In this document: piece by piece, positions 7,397 to 14,132 of the stretch
Numbering within the stretch: the first letter of the stretch is position 1
Layout of the letters: the number at the start of each line of letters is the position of its first letter
Origin: a virus
IMG/VR virus record: IMGVR_UViG_3300030104_006977
Location: 11,368 to 33,270 of that record
DNA: 21,903 nucleotides
Direction: 5' to 3' (one strand)
The notes under the pieces: generated by a model
Seen by the model: only the letters and a program-made list of their open reading frames with translations
Told to the model about the DNA's origin: nothing
Database searches by the model: none
Made by a program: the position numbers and the translations under genes

Positions 7397-7645
7397 TTAT
7401 GATTTAGTAGTTTTCTTTGCAGTTGTTGCAGTCTTGGTCTTAGCTGTTGTTTTAGTGGCAGTAGTACCACCAGTAGCTTTAGTAGTGGTTTTCGTAGCTG
7501 TCGTCGCAGTAGTTGCCTTTGTAGTGGTCTCTGTGACAGCCTTAGTTGTTGTAACAGTGGCCTCTTCAACGACCGTCGCAGCAGCAGCAGCAGCAGCAGC
7601 TTGGTTTTGTAATCTACGGTTTCTTCTTGCTCTTGGATTTGGCAT
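7397..7645 (-). CDS. Thr/Ala/Lys-rich basic low-complexity protein, histone H1-tail-like
   Basis: 82 aa. It starts MPNPRARRNRRLQNQ, goes into an eight-alanine run (residues 16-23), and then consists almost only of Thr, Ala, Lys and Val in loose repeats (TTTKA, TTATKTTTKA, TAKKTTKS). Strong positive charge and the absence of a hydrophobic core suggest an unfolded DNA-binding tail, like the C-terminal tails of H1-like bacterial and viral proteins. Start choice is well supported: AGGAG lies 7 nt before the ATG, overlapping the stop codon of the upstream gene. Because the DNA is repetitive, other frames are open too, but they lack this ribosome site. A role in condensing packaged DNA is inference. 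Confidence 0.75.
   Translation of the reverse strand: MPNPRARRNRRLQNQAAAAAAAATVVEEATVTTTKAVTETTTKATTATTATKTTTKATGGTTATKTTAKTKTATTAKKTTKS
7578..7598. repeat. (GCA)7 trinucleotide run
   Basis: Seven GCA units on the plus strand, read as GCT on the minus strand, encode most of the polyalanine tract of the 82-aa basic protein. Such a run is prone to slippage in steps of one Ala. Confidence 0.9.
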
Positions 7646-7655
7646 TGTTTAACTC

Positions 7656-8084
7656 CTACTTGGCCCACAATTTAGTGAGCTTGCCATAAAGGGAATCCTC
7701 ATACCACTCTTTAAGCGGAGCAGCTTCTGTAGTTTCCTCTACGACCTCTTCAGCGGACTCTTCGACAACCTCTTCTTCAGTGACTGTCTCTGCGTCTTCC
7801 TCGTTGATCTTCTCACCAGTGTCGGCAAGATAGCCTCTACGACCACCAGCTAATTTAGGATCGTCCTTTCCGGACACCTTCTTGCGGCGCTCATCGACGT
7901 CTGCCTCTTCAACAGCAGCTTCTTCTACGACCTCTTCCTCGTTGATTTCCTCATCGACGACGGTCTCTTCAACAACCTCGGTTGTCTCTTCTAAAGCCTC
8001 TGTTGTGTTGCTTTGAGCAGCGATTTCAGCAAGTTTGCTTTTCACTGTCTCTAAGATAATTTGTTTGAGTTGCTCGTTGTTCAT
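7656..8084 (-). CDS. Possible separate in-frame product: acidic protein with LKQII leader (internal start)
   Basis: 142 aa, nested in frame in the peptidase gene from Met154. Before this ATG is AAAGGGAG with 10-nt spacing, and 24 nt before it ACTATTTAT, the same element found before several other starts. Its N-terminus has the LKQII-x-E leader of the two proteins at the right end of the window, which begin at their own ATG. I infer that this product is made on its own as well as, or in place of, the fusion. The body is very acidic (EEINEEEVVEEAAVEEADVD region) around a short basic stretch RRKKVSGKDDPK and GGRRGY. Function unknown; scaffold-like or internal head protein are possible. Confidence 0.45.
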   Translation of the reverse strand: MNNEQLKQIILETVKSKLAEIAAQSNTTEALEETTEVVEETVVDEEINEEEVVEEAAVEEADVDERRKKVSGKDDPKLAGGRRGYLADTGEKINEEDAETVTEEEVVEESAEEVVEETTEAAPLKEWYEDSLYGKLTKLWAK

Positions 8085-8543
8085 AGTAATATTACTCCCT
8101 TTACCCTTATAAATAGTTTCTTGTAACGGTTTCGCCTTTTCTTCATCCTCAAAATCTCTGAAACAAAGGTTTCCCGTGGTATATGCTTCCTCTTCCATTT
8201 TTCGAAGGTGTTCATCTGTCTGTGCATAACCTTCATCCGTGCTTCCCATGTTTTCTAAGTCACCACGACAATTTTGGGTATGATGAACTAACTCGTGAGA
8301 GATAGATCTCATCATATCCTTTGGATGCCTTCCGTCAACATAGATTGTTATCTTTGAAGTATCGGGCTCATAGTAAGCAGTTCTGCCGAGAGGATTGGCG
8401 GCATTTTGCTCGTCTGAGATGAGAGAAATTGAAACTGGTTTATCGTATCCCATTCGCTCTTGAGCATACGGGAGATACTTCTCAATGAGACCCTCTAAAA
8501 CAGAGAGATCTTTATTTGAGTTATTTTCAATAGTTACGCTCAT
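7656..8543 (-). CDS. HExxH metallopeptidase fused to an acidic leader-bearing protein
   Basis: 295 aa. Residues 1-140 are a compact zinc peptidase: YLPYAQERMGYDKP, IYVDGRHPKDMMRSISHELVHH with HExxH at 83-87, then GYAQTDEHLRKMEEEAY whose Glu at 117-119 is the likely third ligand, and it ends NLCFRDFED, as in a known phage family. Residues 154-295 form a second protein: MNNEQLKQIILETVKSKLAE matches the MKITKxxLKxII leader of the genes at 20832-21758, and the rest is Glu/Val-rich and ends in a short hydrophobic tail with LYGKLTKLWAK. The linker (142-153) is the translation of an apparent promoter element and ribosome site, so this looks like two genes joined by loss of a stop. No strong SD is seen before the first ATG. 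Confidence 0.8.
   Translation of the reverse strand: MSVTIENNSNKDLSVLEGLIEKYLPYAQERMGYDKPVSISLISDEQNAANPLGRTAYYEPDTSKITIYVDGRHPKDMMRSISHELVHHTQNCRGDLENMGSTDEGYAQTDEHLRKMEEEAYTTGNLCFRDFEDEEKAKPLQETIYKGKGSNITMNNEQLKQIILETVKSKLAEIAAQSNTTEALEETTEVVEETVVDEEINEEEVVEEAAVEEADVDERRKKVSGKDDPKLAGGRRGYLADTGEKINEEDAETVTEEEVVEESAEEVVEETTEAAPLKEWYEDSLYGKLTKLWAK
8109..8117 (-). promoter_or_regulatory. Candidate late-promoter element ACTATTTAT inside the fusion gene
   Basis: Minus-strand ACTATTTATAAGGG, 24 nt upstream of the internal Met154 start at 8084, with AAAGGGAG between. It matches the elements at 5191, 18325 and 21784. On the plus strand the same bases read TATAAATA, the T4 late-promoter box, but no gene lies downstream in that direction. 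Confidence 0.4.
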
Positions 8544-8578
8544 CTTACATAAGTAGTGTGCATAACTAGATAAAGCGA

Positions 8579-9580
8579 CTAGATTTCGTTGGGGTTATCC
8601 GAGAAGAAAACTTCCTTCATCGTTGGAATCGTGAAGGCTTTCTTACCAATCCATTTTGTCATCTCTGACTCGCCGCTAAACTGTGTTTGCTCTCCATCCT
8701 CGTAAGCATTCCAATGGTTCACTTCACGTAGGACATCCATCTTATTAAACACCAAATGGGTTACACCATTAATGTTTGCGGCTTGCTCAAGCAAGTTCCA
8801 GTTCATCCAGTTACACTGTCGAGGTCGGCCTGTTGTTGCTCCATACTCTCCACCAACCTCACGGATGCGATCAAAGACCTCTCCATCACCGTGAAAGCTC
8901 TTGGCTCCGACGTAGGTCTCATAGATCTTTGCCACTCCCCAGACATTCCTGATAGCCTGTGGAGGAACACCGTTTAGAAGGGCCGAGGCGCTCGTACAAT
9001 GGCTGGAAGTGACGTAAGGGTAGTCACCCCAATCAATGTCCAGTCCGAAGCCTTGTGCGCCCTCAAAAAGGATTTTTACTTCATCTTCTGATTTATGAAG
9101 CTCTTGGTAGAGATCGATAGTATACTTAGAAAGTTCAGGGACTTCACTTGCCCTTACTCCTACTCTCGCATACTTGTCTCGATACGCAGGACCGTTCCCA
9201 CGCTTGGTGGTTCCAATCCTTTGGTCTTTGCCGTCCTCTTCAAGATGGTCAGGAGTAATGACGTGAGTGTTGTTGGCAATAAAAACCAAGTTCTCAATGT
9301 CCTCTCCTAGACCTTCCTTGAGTTCGTTCAACTCCTTGAAGAACTGTTCTACGTTTACAACGCAGCCAGGACCAATAACAGACTTAACGCCGAAGAATAC
9401 ACCTGCGGGGATGTGGTGGGTCACGAACTTCCTTCCTTCGTGGAAGATAGTGTGGCCAGCATTACAACCTCCGTTGTATCTTACTACGTGTGTGTAGTTT
9501 CCTGTTTTACAAAGATGATGGGTAATTTTACCCTTTCCACAATCGCCATACTGAAGATCTACAACTACGTCTGCTATCAA
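8579..9580 (-). CDS. purA: Adenylosuccinate synthetase-family enzyme (PurA/PurZ), short form
   Basis: 333 aa from the TTG at 9580, chosen because CAGGAG lies 6 nt before it and because the upstream in-frame ATG at 9607 overlaps a TATAAT box. The enzyme joins aspartate to a purine monophosphate using GTP. Motifs: YGDCGKGK (Asp13 in this numbering aligns with the catalytic Asp of PurA), NGGCNAGHTI with the catalytic His, IGTTKRGNGPAYRDKYARVGVR, FEGAQGFGLDIDWGDYPYVTSS, GATTGRPR, and FNKMD, the guanine-specificity motif. Bacterial PurA is about 430 aa; this length matches archaeal PurA and phage PurZ. Phage PurZ makes the 2-aminoadenine precursor from dGMP; as I recall its catalytic Asp is replaced, whereas here it is kept, favouring the PurA reaction or a PurZ0-like enzyme. 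No other Z-genome gene is in the window. Confidence 0.9.
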   Translation of the reverse strand: MIADVVVDLQYGDCGKGKITHHLCKTGNYTHVVRYNGGCNAGHTIFHEGRKFVTHHIPAGVFFGVKSVIGPGCVVNVEQFFKELNELKEGLGEDIENLVFIANNTHVITPDHLEEDGKDQRIGTTKRGNGPAYRDKYARVGVRASEVPELSKYTIDLYQELHKSEDEVKILFEGAQGFGLDIDWGDYPYVTSSHCTSASALLNGVPPQAIRNVWGVAKIYETYVGAKSFHGDGEVFDRIREVGGEYGATTGRPRQCNWMNWNLLEQAANINGVTHLVFNKMDVLREVNHWNAYEDGEQTQFSGESEMTKWIGKKAFTIPTMKEVFFSDNPNEI

Positions 9581-9605
9581 TTTGTTCTCCTGAGTGAATA
9601 ATAGC

Positions 9606-9634
9606 ATTATAACACTCTAGGCAAGAAAAGTAAA
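9606..9634 (-). promoter_or_regulatory. Sigma70-like promoter for the PurA-family gene
   Basis: On the minus strand TTTACT (9629-9634), a 17-nt spacer and a perfect TATAAT (9606-9611). Transcription would start near 9599, leaving a short leader with the CAGGAG site before the TTG start at 9580. It lies in the 67-nt gap after tRNA-Ala. This suggests expression by unmodified host RNA polymerase. Confidence 0.6.
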
Positions 9635-9647
9635 GGAAATTATGAAA

Positions 9648-9723
9648 TGGTGGAGGCGACAGGAATCGAACCTGCGACCTGAGCCTTGCAAAGGCCCTGC
9701 TCTCCCGACTGAGCTACGCCCCC
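9648..9723 (-). tRNA. tRNA-Ala(TGC)
   Basis: Complete cloverleaf on the minus strand: acceptor GGGGGCG with CGCCTCC (one G-T pair), D-arm GCTC/GAGC, anticodon stem GGGCC/GGCTC with loop TTTGCAA, anticodon TGC, T-loop GTTCGATTCC, and an encoded ACCA end. It begins one base after the stop codon of the vWA lipoprotein gene, so it is probably cotranscribed with it. Confidence 0.96.
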
Positions 9724-9724
9724 A

Positions 9725-11800
9725 TTATTCACATGCTGTGGAATCAAGAATCTCCATAAGATTGTTAAACATCTCTTCAGCGTCAGTGGTTAGATCGAAG
9801 TGCTTTCCACCATCGCCAGCGGCGAGGAGAGGTCCAAATCCAACAATCTTTCCGGCGATAACTGGTGCTGTCGCAATTGACGGAGGACAAAAAGCGTAAA
9901 GTCTTATATCATCTATAGTATCCATCATACCTGCGATGTCCTCTACTAAAATCTTAGGGTTGAGATAGGTCTGAAGTTTTTCATCTGTGAAGACAATAAC
10001 AACTTTTTCCGCATCTTCTCTCCAATTCAGTTCAAACGAAGAAATAGGAGGCATAGAATGTATGTCGTATGATAATACCCAACTTAACTCATTCATCCAG
10101 GGTACAAAAGGGACCACTGAAATGTCTGCGATTGGTGCCAGGGCGAGATAGATGGCGTCCAAGAGCATTTCTTGAGAGCCAAACGTAATCACAGGCAGAC
10201 TAGATAAAGCGTTTAAAAAAGTTGAAAAGTTTGTTAAATTACATTCAATCTTTAAATACTGTCCACCACCTTGTAGTTCAATTGGTAAGCTTACAGGAGC
10301 AGGAATTGGTCCAATAATCAATGACCAGTGAATCACCTCCTGGTCACTATAGTAAGCGGAGAATGTGGTCAGAGCACTTAGAATCGCATTGATTTCTTGC
10401 ATCATGGAACCAGACATATCGACGATAAATACGATGTCTGTTTCTTTCATATTGTCCTCCAGTTCCCCGTCACAGTTGTCGTCCAAGCCGTTGCACAATT
10501 CTTGTTCTAGGGGAAGAACCTCCCCATCACACAACTCTGGAACGAAGCTCTGGTCCTGGTCATTATACTCGCCCCAAACACCGGCTAAACAAGTTTGTAG
10601 TCCTGGCTTGCAGATTCCGATGTCAATAGTCTCTTCTGGACCTGAATAGCAGGCTCTGTATAGGTCTTCGTCAATCAAGTCATTGCAGTTATCATCCCAA
10701 TTATTACACGTCTCTTGGACAATCATACCGCCTGTGGGGTCGCATTGAACCCCTGGTGTTGGAAAATAAGCACAAAGAGCAGCGCAGGATGATACTTCTA
10801 TTTTTTCACAGTTATCGTCTTTACACTCGCACATCTTATAACCTTGACCACAAACCACAGGGTCTTCCCAGCATGGAATCAAAATACCAACCTGGTCAAC
10901 TGTACATTCACACTTGATACCATCATCAACCTGACCATTACAGTCATTGTCAAAACCATCGCAGATTTCTGGCGATGGCTGTTGGGCTGAACAAACAGAC
11001 CACACGCCGTTGATGCACATTTCAAAACCTGTCTCGCAGATGGTGGAACACTCTTGAATCAAATCTTCATCTGTATCCCCATCGCAGTCGTCATCTATAC
11101 CATTACAAGTTTCTATCGCCAAAGGACCACAGTTACCGCACGCATTCGTCTGCCCTTCGTCAATTTGACCATCACAATTGTTGTCTATTCCATCACAAAT
11201 CTCTTCTTCTGGTTCTGGAGCCATACATACCAACTCACCGTCGATGCAGAACGCCTCGCCGGGGCCACATTCTGAAGAGCAGGTCCATTCTCCTTCATCT
11301 ATTTCACCATCACAGTCGTTATCTTTACCGTCGCAGACCTCGTCTTCACATAAAATGCAATCGGTCTTAACAATAGTCCCTTTGTCGCAAATTACATCAC
11401 GCTGACCAGTAGAGCCGTCTTCCATCTCACACTCCTCAAATCCCATATATGGAACTGAAGGGTCACATTCAAATCTGAACTCGCATGGGCCAACCTGGAT
11501 GATCTTGTTTCCATCGCACTTATCAATCAAAGCAGAAGCAAACCAAAGCTCATTCCATGGTGGGCACTGAACCCACGTATCTTCCAGACAATATTGTTGG
11601 TAAATGTCTGAGTAAAAGTTGATGTCTATTGTTTGGTCACCCAGGATGTGGTCTAAGGATTCGTATACCACAGTGTCATAGTTCTTTGTGTCTTTTACGT
11701 CGCCCGATGATGCGTCCGGGGACACTCCGTGGGGCACTCTCCCTGTACAAGACAGGAAAAATAACATAAAGAGTAAAAAGGGTATTTTTTTAAAAGACAT
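9725..11800 (-). CDS. Lipoprotein with six MopE-type repeats and a C-terminal von Willebrand A domain
   Basis: 691 aa. Residues 1-18 are a lipoprotein signal peptide (KK, hydrophobic core, FLSC with Cys18). A Cys-rich part follows with six copies of the Ca/metal-binding motif C-D/N-G-x-D-x-x-C-D/N: at about 155, 201, 231, 279, 364 and 435 (for example VCDGKDNDCDGEIDE). From 454 to the end is a vWA domain: IVFIVDMSGSMM gives the MIDAS DxSxS (D461, S463, S465), and VVIVFTDEK is the later strand with the TD motif. This architecture is typical of surface proteins of Myxococcota and related bacteria and is unexpected in a phage. GAGGAA lies upstream of the ATG. I infer a protein displayed on the infected host cell or captured from a host; adhesion or blocking of superinfection are possible. 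Confidence 0.88.
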   Translation of the reverse strand: MSFKKIPFLLFMLFFLSCTGRVPHGVSPDASSGDVKDTKNYDTVVYESLDHILGDQTIDINFYSDIYQQYCLEDTWVQCPPWNELWFASALIDKCDGNKIIQVGPCEFRFECDPSVPYMGFEECEMEDGSTGQRDVICDKGTIVKTDCILCEDEVCDGKDNDCDGEIDEGEWTCSSECGPGEAFCIDGELVCMAPEPEEEICDGIDNNCDGQIDEGQTNACGNCGPLAIETCNGIDDDCDGDTDEDLIQECSTICETGFEMCINGVWSVCSAQQPSPEICDGFDNDCNGQVDDGIKCECTVDQVGILIPCWEDPVVCGQGYKMCECKDDNCEKIEVSSCAALCAYFPTPGVQCDPTGGMIVQETCNNWDDNCNDLIDEDLYRACYSGPEETIDIGICKPGLQTCLAGVWGEYNDQDQSFVPELCDGEVLPLEQELCNGLDDNCDGELEDNMKETDIVFIVDMSGSMMQEINAILSALTTFSAYYSDQEVIHWSLIIGPIPAPVSLPIELQGGGQYLKIECNLTNFSTFLNALSSLPVITFGSQEMLLDAIYLALAPIADISVVPFVPWMNELSWVLSYDIHSMPPISSFELNWREDAEKVVIVFTDEKLQTYLNPKILVEDIAGMMDTIDDIRLYAFCPPSIATAPVIAGKIVGFGPLLAAGDGGKHFDLTTDAEEMFNNLMEILDSTACE

Positions 11801-11833
11801 TAATTTGGATTCCTCATTTGTATTTTAAAATAA

Positions 11834-12148
11834 TTAGATGAGATTGTATAAAAAGTGAAACATAAGGCCAATGTATACTAATAAAACAAACAAAATAGCA
11901 AATTGTGCGCCCCGAGTTTTCCTCTGAGCCCAGTATACAATACAAACCAATCCAACCATAAGAAGTTTTACAACAACAAACAGGACTAAACTCCTGTCCG
12001 TCAAGACTCTCATAAAGGGGTTGGCCTCTTCAGCCCAGCCGTTTGCTAAAAATCGTGTGGTAACGACAGCATCAACAACATTCATAAAAAAGATGGAAAA
12101 TAGACATAGAATGACCGCACGATCTTCTTTTTCGTCTATTTTGAGCAT
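11834..12148 (-). CDS. Small membrane protein, DUF5658-like
   Basis: 104 aa with three probable membrane helices (about 12-32, 53-73, 81-102). The segment FMNVVDAVVTTRFLANGWAEEANPFM fits the DUF5658 pattern (D-x-x-x-T at the first helix and a conserved ExNP before the second). Acidic/basic N-terminus MLKIDEKEDR faces the cytoplasm by the positive-inside rule only weakly. It starts 3 nt after the stop of the nucleotidyltransferase gene and precedes the vWA lipoprotein, so all three are probably one transcript. Role unknown; such small membrane proteins in phages can be holins or superinfection-exclusion proteins, but there is no specific evidence. Confidence 0.75.
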   Translation of the reverse strand: MLKIDEKEDRAVILCLFSIFFMNVVDAVVTTRFLANGWAEEANPFMRVLTDRSLVLFVVVKLLMVGLVCIVYWAQRKTRGAQFAILFVLLVYIGLMFHFLYNLI

Positions 12149-12151
12149 CCA

Positions 12152-12943
12152 TTATGACTCCTCTTGAAGTGAAAGCATTGCGTCGTAAGCTAAATCTTGT
12201 AAATTGGATAATTTTTCCAAATATCCGTTACGACGGAGCACTTTGAAGGCTAAATTTTCAATTGAGTACTCTCCACCAGTCTCCAAACCGGCTTTTCTGA
12301 AATTTCTGAGCTTCTCTTTAGTCTTTACGACAAAATCATGCGCTTCCTTGAATTTTTCATTCAAATAGAGCACTTCAATGTTGTCTACGATGTCCATAAT
12401 GGCCGCTGCTTTGATTCTGATGTTGTCATAATCAATTTCTGGGTCTTCTTTCTCTGGTTTTTCAAGCCACTTATCATCTAAGACAGAATAAACACCTGTA
12501 GATGCGTGCGGCTCTTTGACATCTTGAAAATAAAGCTCAACTTCATGGTCTTTAACCATTATTTTATGTTTTCTGTTCCAATTTACCCTCTTTGCGGTCA
12601 AAAGATCGCTGATTAACTCGGGATTGTCGCCAATTTGGTCGTAATCAACCAAAATGTGGAGGTCGATGTCGGAAAACTCTGACCAATTGAAGTTAGCGAT
12701 GGAACCGGTGAGGGTAATATCTAAAATTTGCATGTTTGGGAAGCCTAAACTATCAATAAAATCGTTTGCAATCTCTAAGAGTCTCTCTCGAACGTCCGGA
12801 TCGAGCCTGTCGTCGGACCAAAAATCAGGTTGGAGACTATCTTTCACTTGAAAACTAGACAAGTCTATGGTTTGAGGGTCCACATCTTCTTCCATGTCCC
12901 CTTCCTTAACAAAGTTTCTCCAGTTTTCAACAATAATTCTCAC
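12152..12943 (-). CDS. Pol-beta-superfamily nucleotidyltransferase with W8 leader
   Basis: 263 aa, GTG start with AGGGG 6 nt upstream. Residues 1-14 are the shared leader (IIVENWRNFVKE, Trp8, Glu14). The nucleotidyltransferase core is LTGSIANFNWSEFSDIDLHILVD, with the GS pair at 80-81 and the metal-binding D92-x-D94, followed by HEVELYFQD (133-141), which supplies the third acidic position. The C-terminal 110 residues are helical (IKAAAIMDIVDNIEVLYL), as in other minimal or substrate-binding nucleotidyltransferase helical domains. Such enzymes transfer NMPs to tRNA, small molecules or proteins; the target is not evident here. As a capsid-loaded enzyme it could modify host components right after infection, which is inference from the leader only. 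Confidence 0.85.
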   Translation of the reverse strand: MRIIVENWRNFVKEGDMEEDVDPQTIDLSSFQVKDSLQPDFWSDDRLDPDVRERLLEIANDFIDSLGFPNMQILDITLTGSIANFNWSEFSDIDLHILVDYDQIGDNPELISDLLTAKRVNWNRKHKIMVKDHEVELYFQDVKEPHASTGVYSVLDDKWLEKPEKEDPEIDYDNIRIKAAAIMDIVDNIEVLYLNEKFKEAHDFVVKTKEKLRNFRKAGLETGGEYSIENLAFKVLRRNGYLEKLSNLQDLAYDAMLSLQEES

Positions 12944-12961
12944 AAGTAACCCCTTTTTTAT

Positions 12962-13138
12962 TTAATTAGGTAGTGAAACTCTTCTAATGCCGCTTAAAGG
13001 TTTACTTTTATTCATTTTGTTCGTCTTTTTTCGGCTTCTTCGGTCAACGATGACCTTCACGTTAGGATCTTTTTCAAAAATCTCTTGAATAATTTTTTTT
13101 AGCTCTGGGCTGTGTTGTGATACGATGAAATAGTTCAT
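12962..13138 (-). CDS. Small VDRR-motif protein
   Basis: 58 aa, between the HAD phosphatase (5 nt) and the nucleotidyltransferase (18 nt). AGGAG lies 10 nt before the ATG, inside the end of the upstream gene. The sequence YFIVSQHSPELKK, IFEKDPNVKVIVDRR and a basic tail RSRKKTNKMNKSK follows the pattern hpeLyexlxxxFxxdpxVxVilDRR seen in many small or terminal domains of deltaproteobacteria and other host bacteria. No enzymatic motif. Fits the codon frame cleanly and has a consistent ribosome site; confidence is limited by length. Confidence 0.65.
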   Translation of the reverse strand: MNYFIVSQHSPELKKIIQEIFEKDPNVKVIVDRRSRKKTNKMNKSKPLSGIRRVSLPN

Positions 13139-13143
13139 TCAAT

Positions 13144-13755
13144 TTAGACTCCTCTTATAAGTTGTTGTAATTTTTTGATAGTATCTTCGGTTGATGTGTG
13201 ATGGATTGCAATCCCACCAGCATTTTCCCAAGGTATATAGTATTTTTCCATGTCATCTATCAAAATATTTGGAAGATTTGTCTCTTTGTTGTATGCATAC
13301 TTGAACTTATCGTGTGTCAAGAACACTTTTTCTGGTTGTGGGCTCAAATGCTCATCAACCCAGACCAATTTGCCCTCGGCTGAGTCTTTATCCCATGGTG
13401 CTGAGAGGACATACGGGTCGAATGGTGCTAAAAAAGACCATAATTGTTGAGCATCTTCCTTCATAGGGAGAGAAACCCAGAATTCTCTGTTACGGTTGAG
13501 CACTTTATAGATGTGCTTCAGACCTTTTGCTAAAACTGGGTCATTTTTGAAGACATTAAAGTCTTTCCCAGAGGCCATGATCTTATATACGGCCTTTTGT
13601 TTGTCTGCATTGGTGGTATCTTGGTGTGTTGCCTGGAGTAATCCCTTAGCAAAATCCACTAAAACTCCATCCATATCGCAGTAGATTTGGTATGGAAATT
13701 CCATTTTTTCGTTTTCCTTTATAAAGTTTCTCCAACTTTTCATTACATCAGTCAT
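13144..13755 (-). CDS. HAD-superfamily phosphatase, 5'(3')-deoxyribonucleotidase-like, with W8 leader
   Basis: 203 aa. AAGGAG lies 6 nt before the ATG. Residues 1-14 are the leader (Trp8, FIKE ending at Glu14). HAD motif I is YCDMDGVLVDF (nucleophile Asp at about 27 and Asp at 29), motif II is YVLSAP, motif III is the Lys in THDKFKYA, and motif IV is LIDDMEKYYIPWENAGGIAIHH. The order and the WENAGG segment match phage and bacterial 5'-nucleotidases that dephosphorylate dNMPs. It overlaps the upstream coiled-coil gene by 8 nt. A dNMP phosphatase beside a dNMP-forming kinase gene in the same phage is odd unless the two act at different times or on different bases; packaging in the head would separate them. 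Confidence 0.87.
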   Translation of the reverse strand: MTDVMKSWRNFIKENEKMEFPYQIYCDMDGVLVDFAKGLLQATHQDTTNADKQKAVYKIMASGKDFNVFKNDPVLAKGLKHIYKVLNRNREFWVSLPMKEDAQQLWSFLAPFDPYVLSAPWDKDSAEGKLVWVDEHLSPQPEKVFLTHDKFKYAYNKETNLPNILIDDMEKYYIPWENAGGIAIHHTSTEDTIKKLQQLIRGV

Positions 13756-13981
13756 TTTTGTCTCCTTTACCGACTTTTCCTTTCAATAAGGCTCGGTAAT
13801 ACGCCGTTTCTTGGGCATTTATGATTGTTTCTTGGAGTTGTTCCGAGAATCTACGGATATCTGAACTTCTTATTTCGTCTAAAAGGTCCCAAAGAGTATC
13901 ACATTCGTCTCTTAGTTTGACATTTTTCTCTTTAAGTTCAGCAACTTCTTGCTTTAGTTCTTCAATCGTCTTCTCTTTCAT
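13748..13981 (-). CDS. Small coiled-coil protein
   Basis: 77 aa from the ATG at 13981, chosen because AGGAG lies 7 nt upstream; the longer frame starting at 14047 has no such site and would run through the 56-codon gene. Residues 3-30 form a clear heptad coiled coil (IEELKQEVAELKEKNVKL), followed by a second helix with SEQLQETIINAQETAYYRALLKG. Basic at the end. It overlaps the gene before it by 20 nt and the gene after by 8 nt. Function unknown. Confidence 0.75.
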   Translation of the reverse strand: MKEKTIEELKQEVAELKEKNVKLRDECDTLWDLLDEIRSSDIRRFSEQLQETIINAQETAYYRALLKGKVGKGDKND

Positions 13982-14132
13982 CTTTTTGCTCCTCATCGGT
14001 GGCTTCTTTAAGTAAATCAATGACTTTCCAGGTATGTTCAGTACCAAGTTCGTCAGTAAGTTCTCTCAAATTGCGCCATGCTTCTTGTAAAGTGAGCTTT
14101 TTTGCTTGCCATTCTACACAAATGATGCACAT
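13962..14132 (-). CDS. Small MCIIC phage protein
   Basis: 56 aa, fitted between the HExxH peptidase and the coiled-coil gene. Its ATG overlaps the peptidase stop by one base (TAATG) and GAGAGGG is directly upstream. The sequence begins MCIICVEWQAKKLTLQEAWRN and goes on with LRELTDELGTEHTWKVIDLL. A protein of this type, with the CxxC at the very N-terminus and the KLTxxEAWRN helix, recurs in large phages; no function is known to me. Two cysteines could bind metal together with residues from a partner. Confidence 0.75.
   Translation of the reverse strand: MCIICVEWQAKKLTLQEAWRNLRELTDELGTEHTWKVIDLLKEATDEEQKDEREDD

Noticed and set aside
7350-7668. Two further open frames across the repetitive region (plus strand, Val/Ala-rich; minus strand, Leu-rich)
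   Set aside because: They are by-products of the triplet-like repetitive DNA; only the Thr/Ala/Lys frame has a proper ribosome site and gene spacing.
8110-8117. TATAAATA on the plus strand, identical to the T4 late promoter
   Set aside because: It points away from all genes in this part, which lie on the minus strand; the reverse complement fits the local recurring element better.
9607-9609. ATG start for the PurA-family gene giving a nine-residue longer protein
   Set aside because: The ATG is part of the TATAATG box and has no ribosome site; TTG at 9580 has CAGGAG at the right distance and aligns with other PurA starts.
13982-14047. N-terminal extension of the coiled-coil protein to 99 aa
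   Set aside because: No ribosome site, and the extension would be read through the 56-codon MCIIC gene; the ATG at 13981 has AGGAG.
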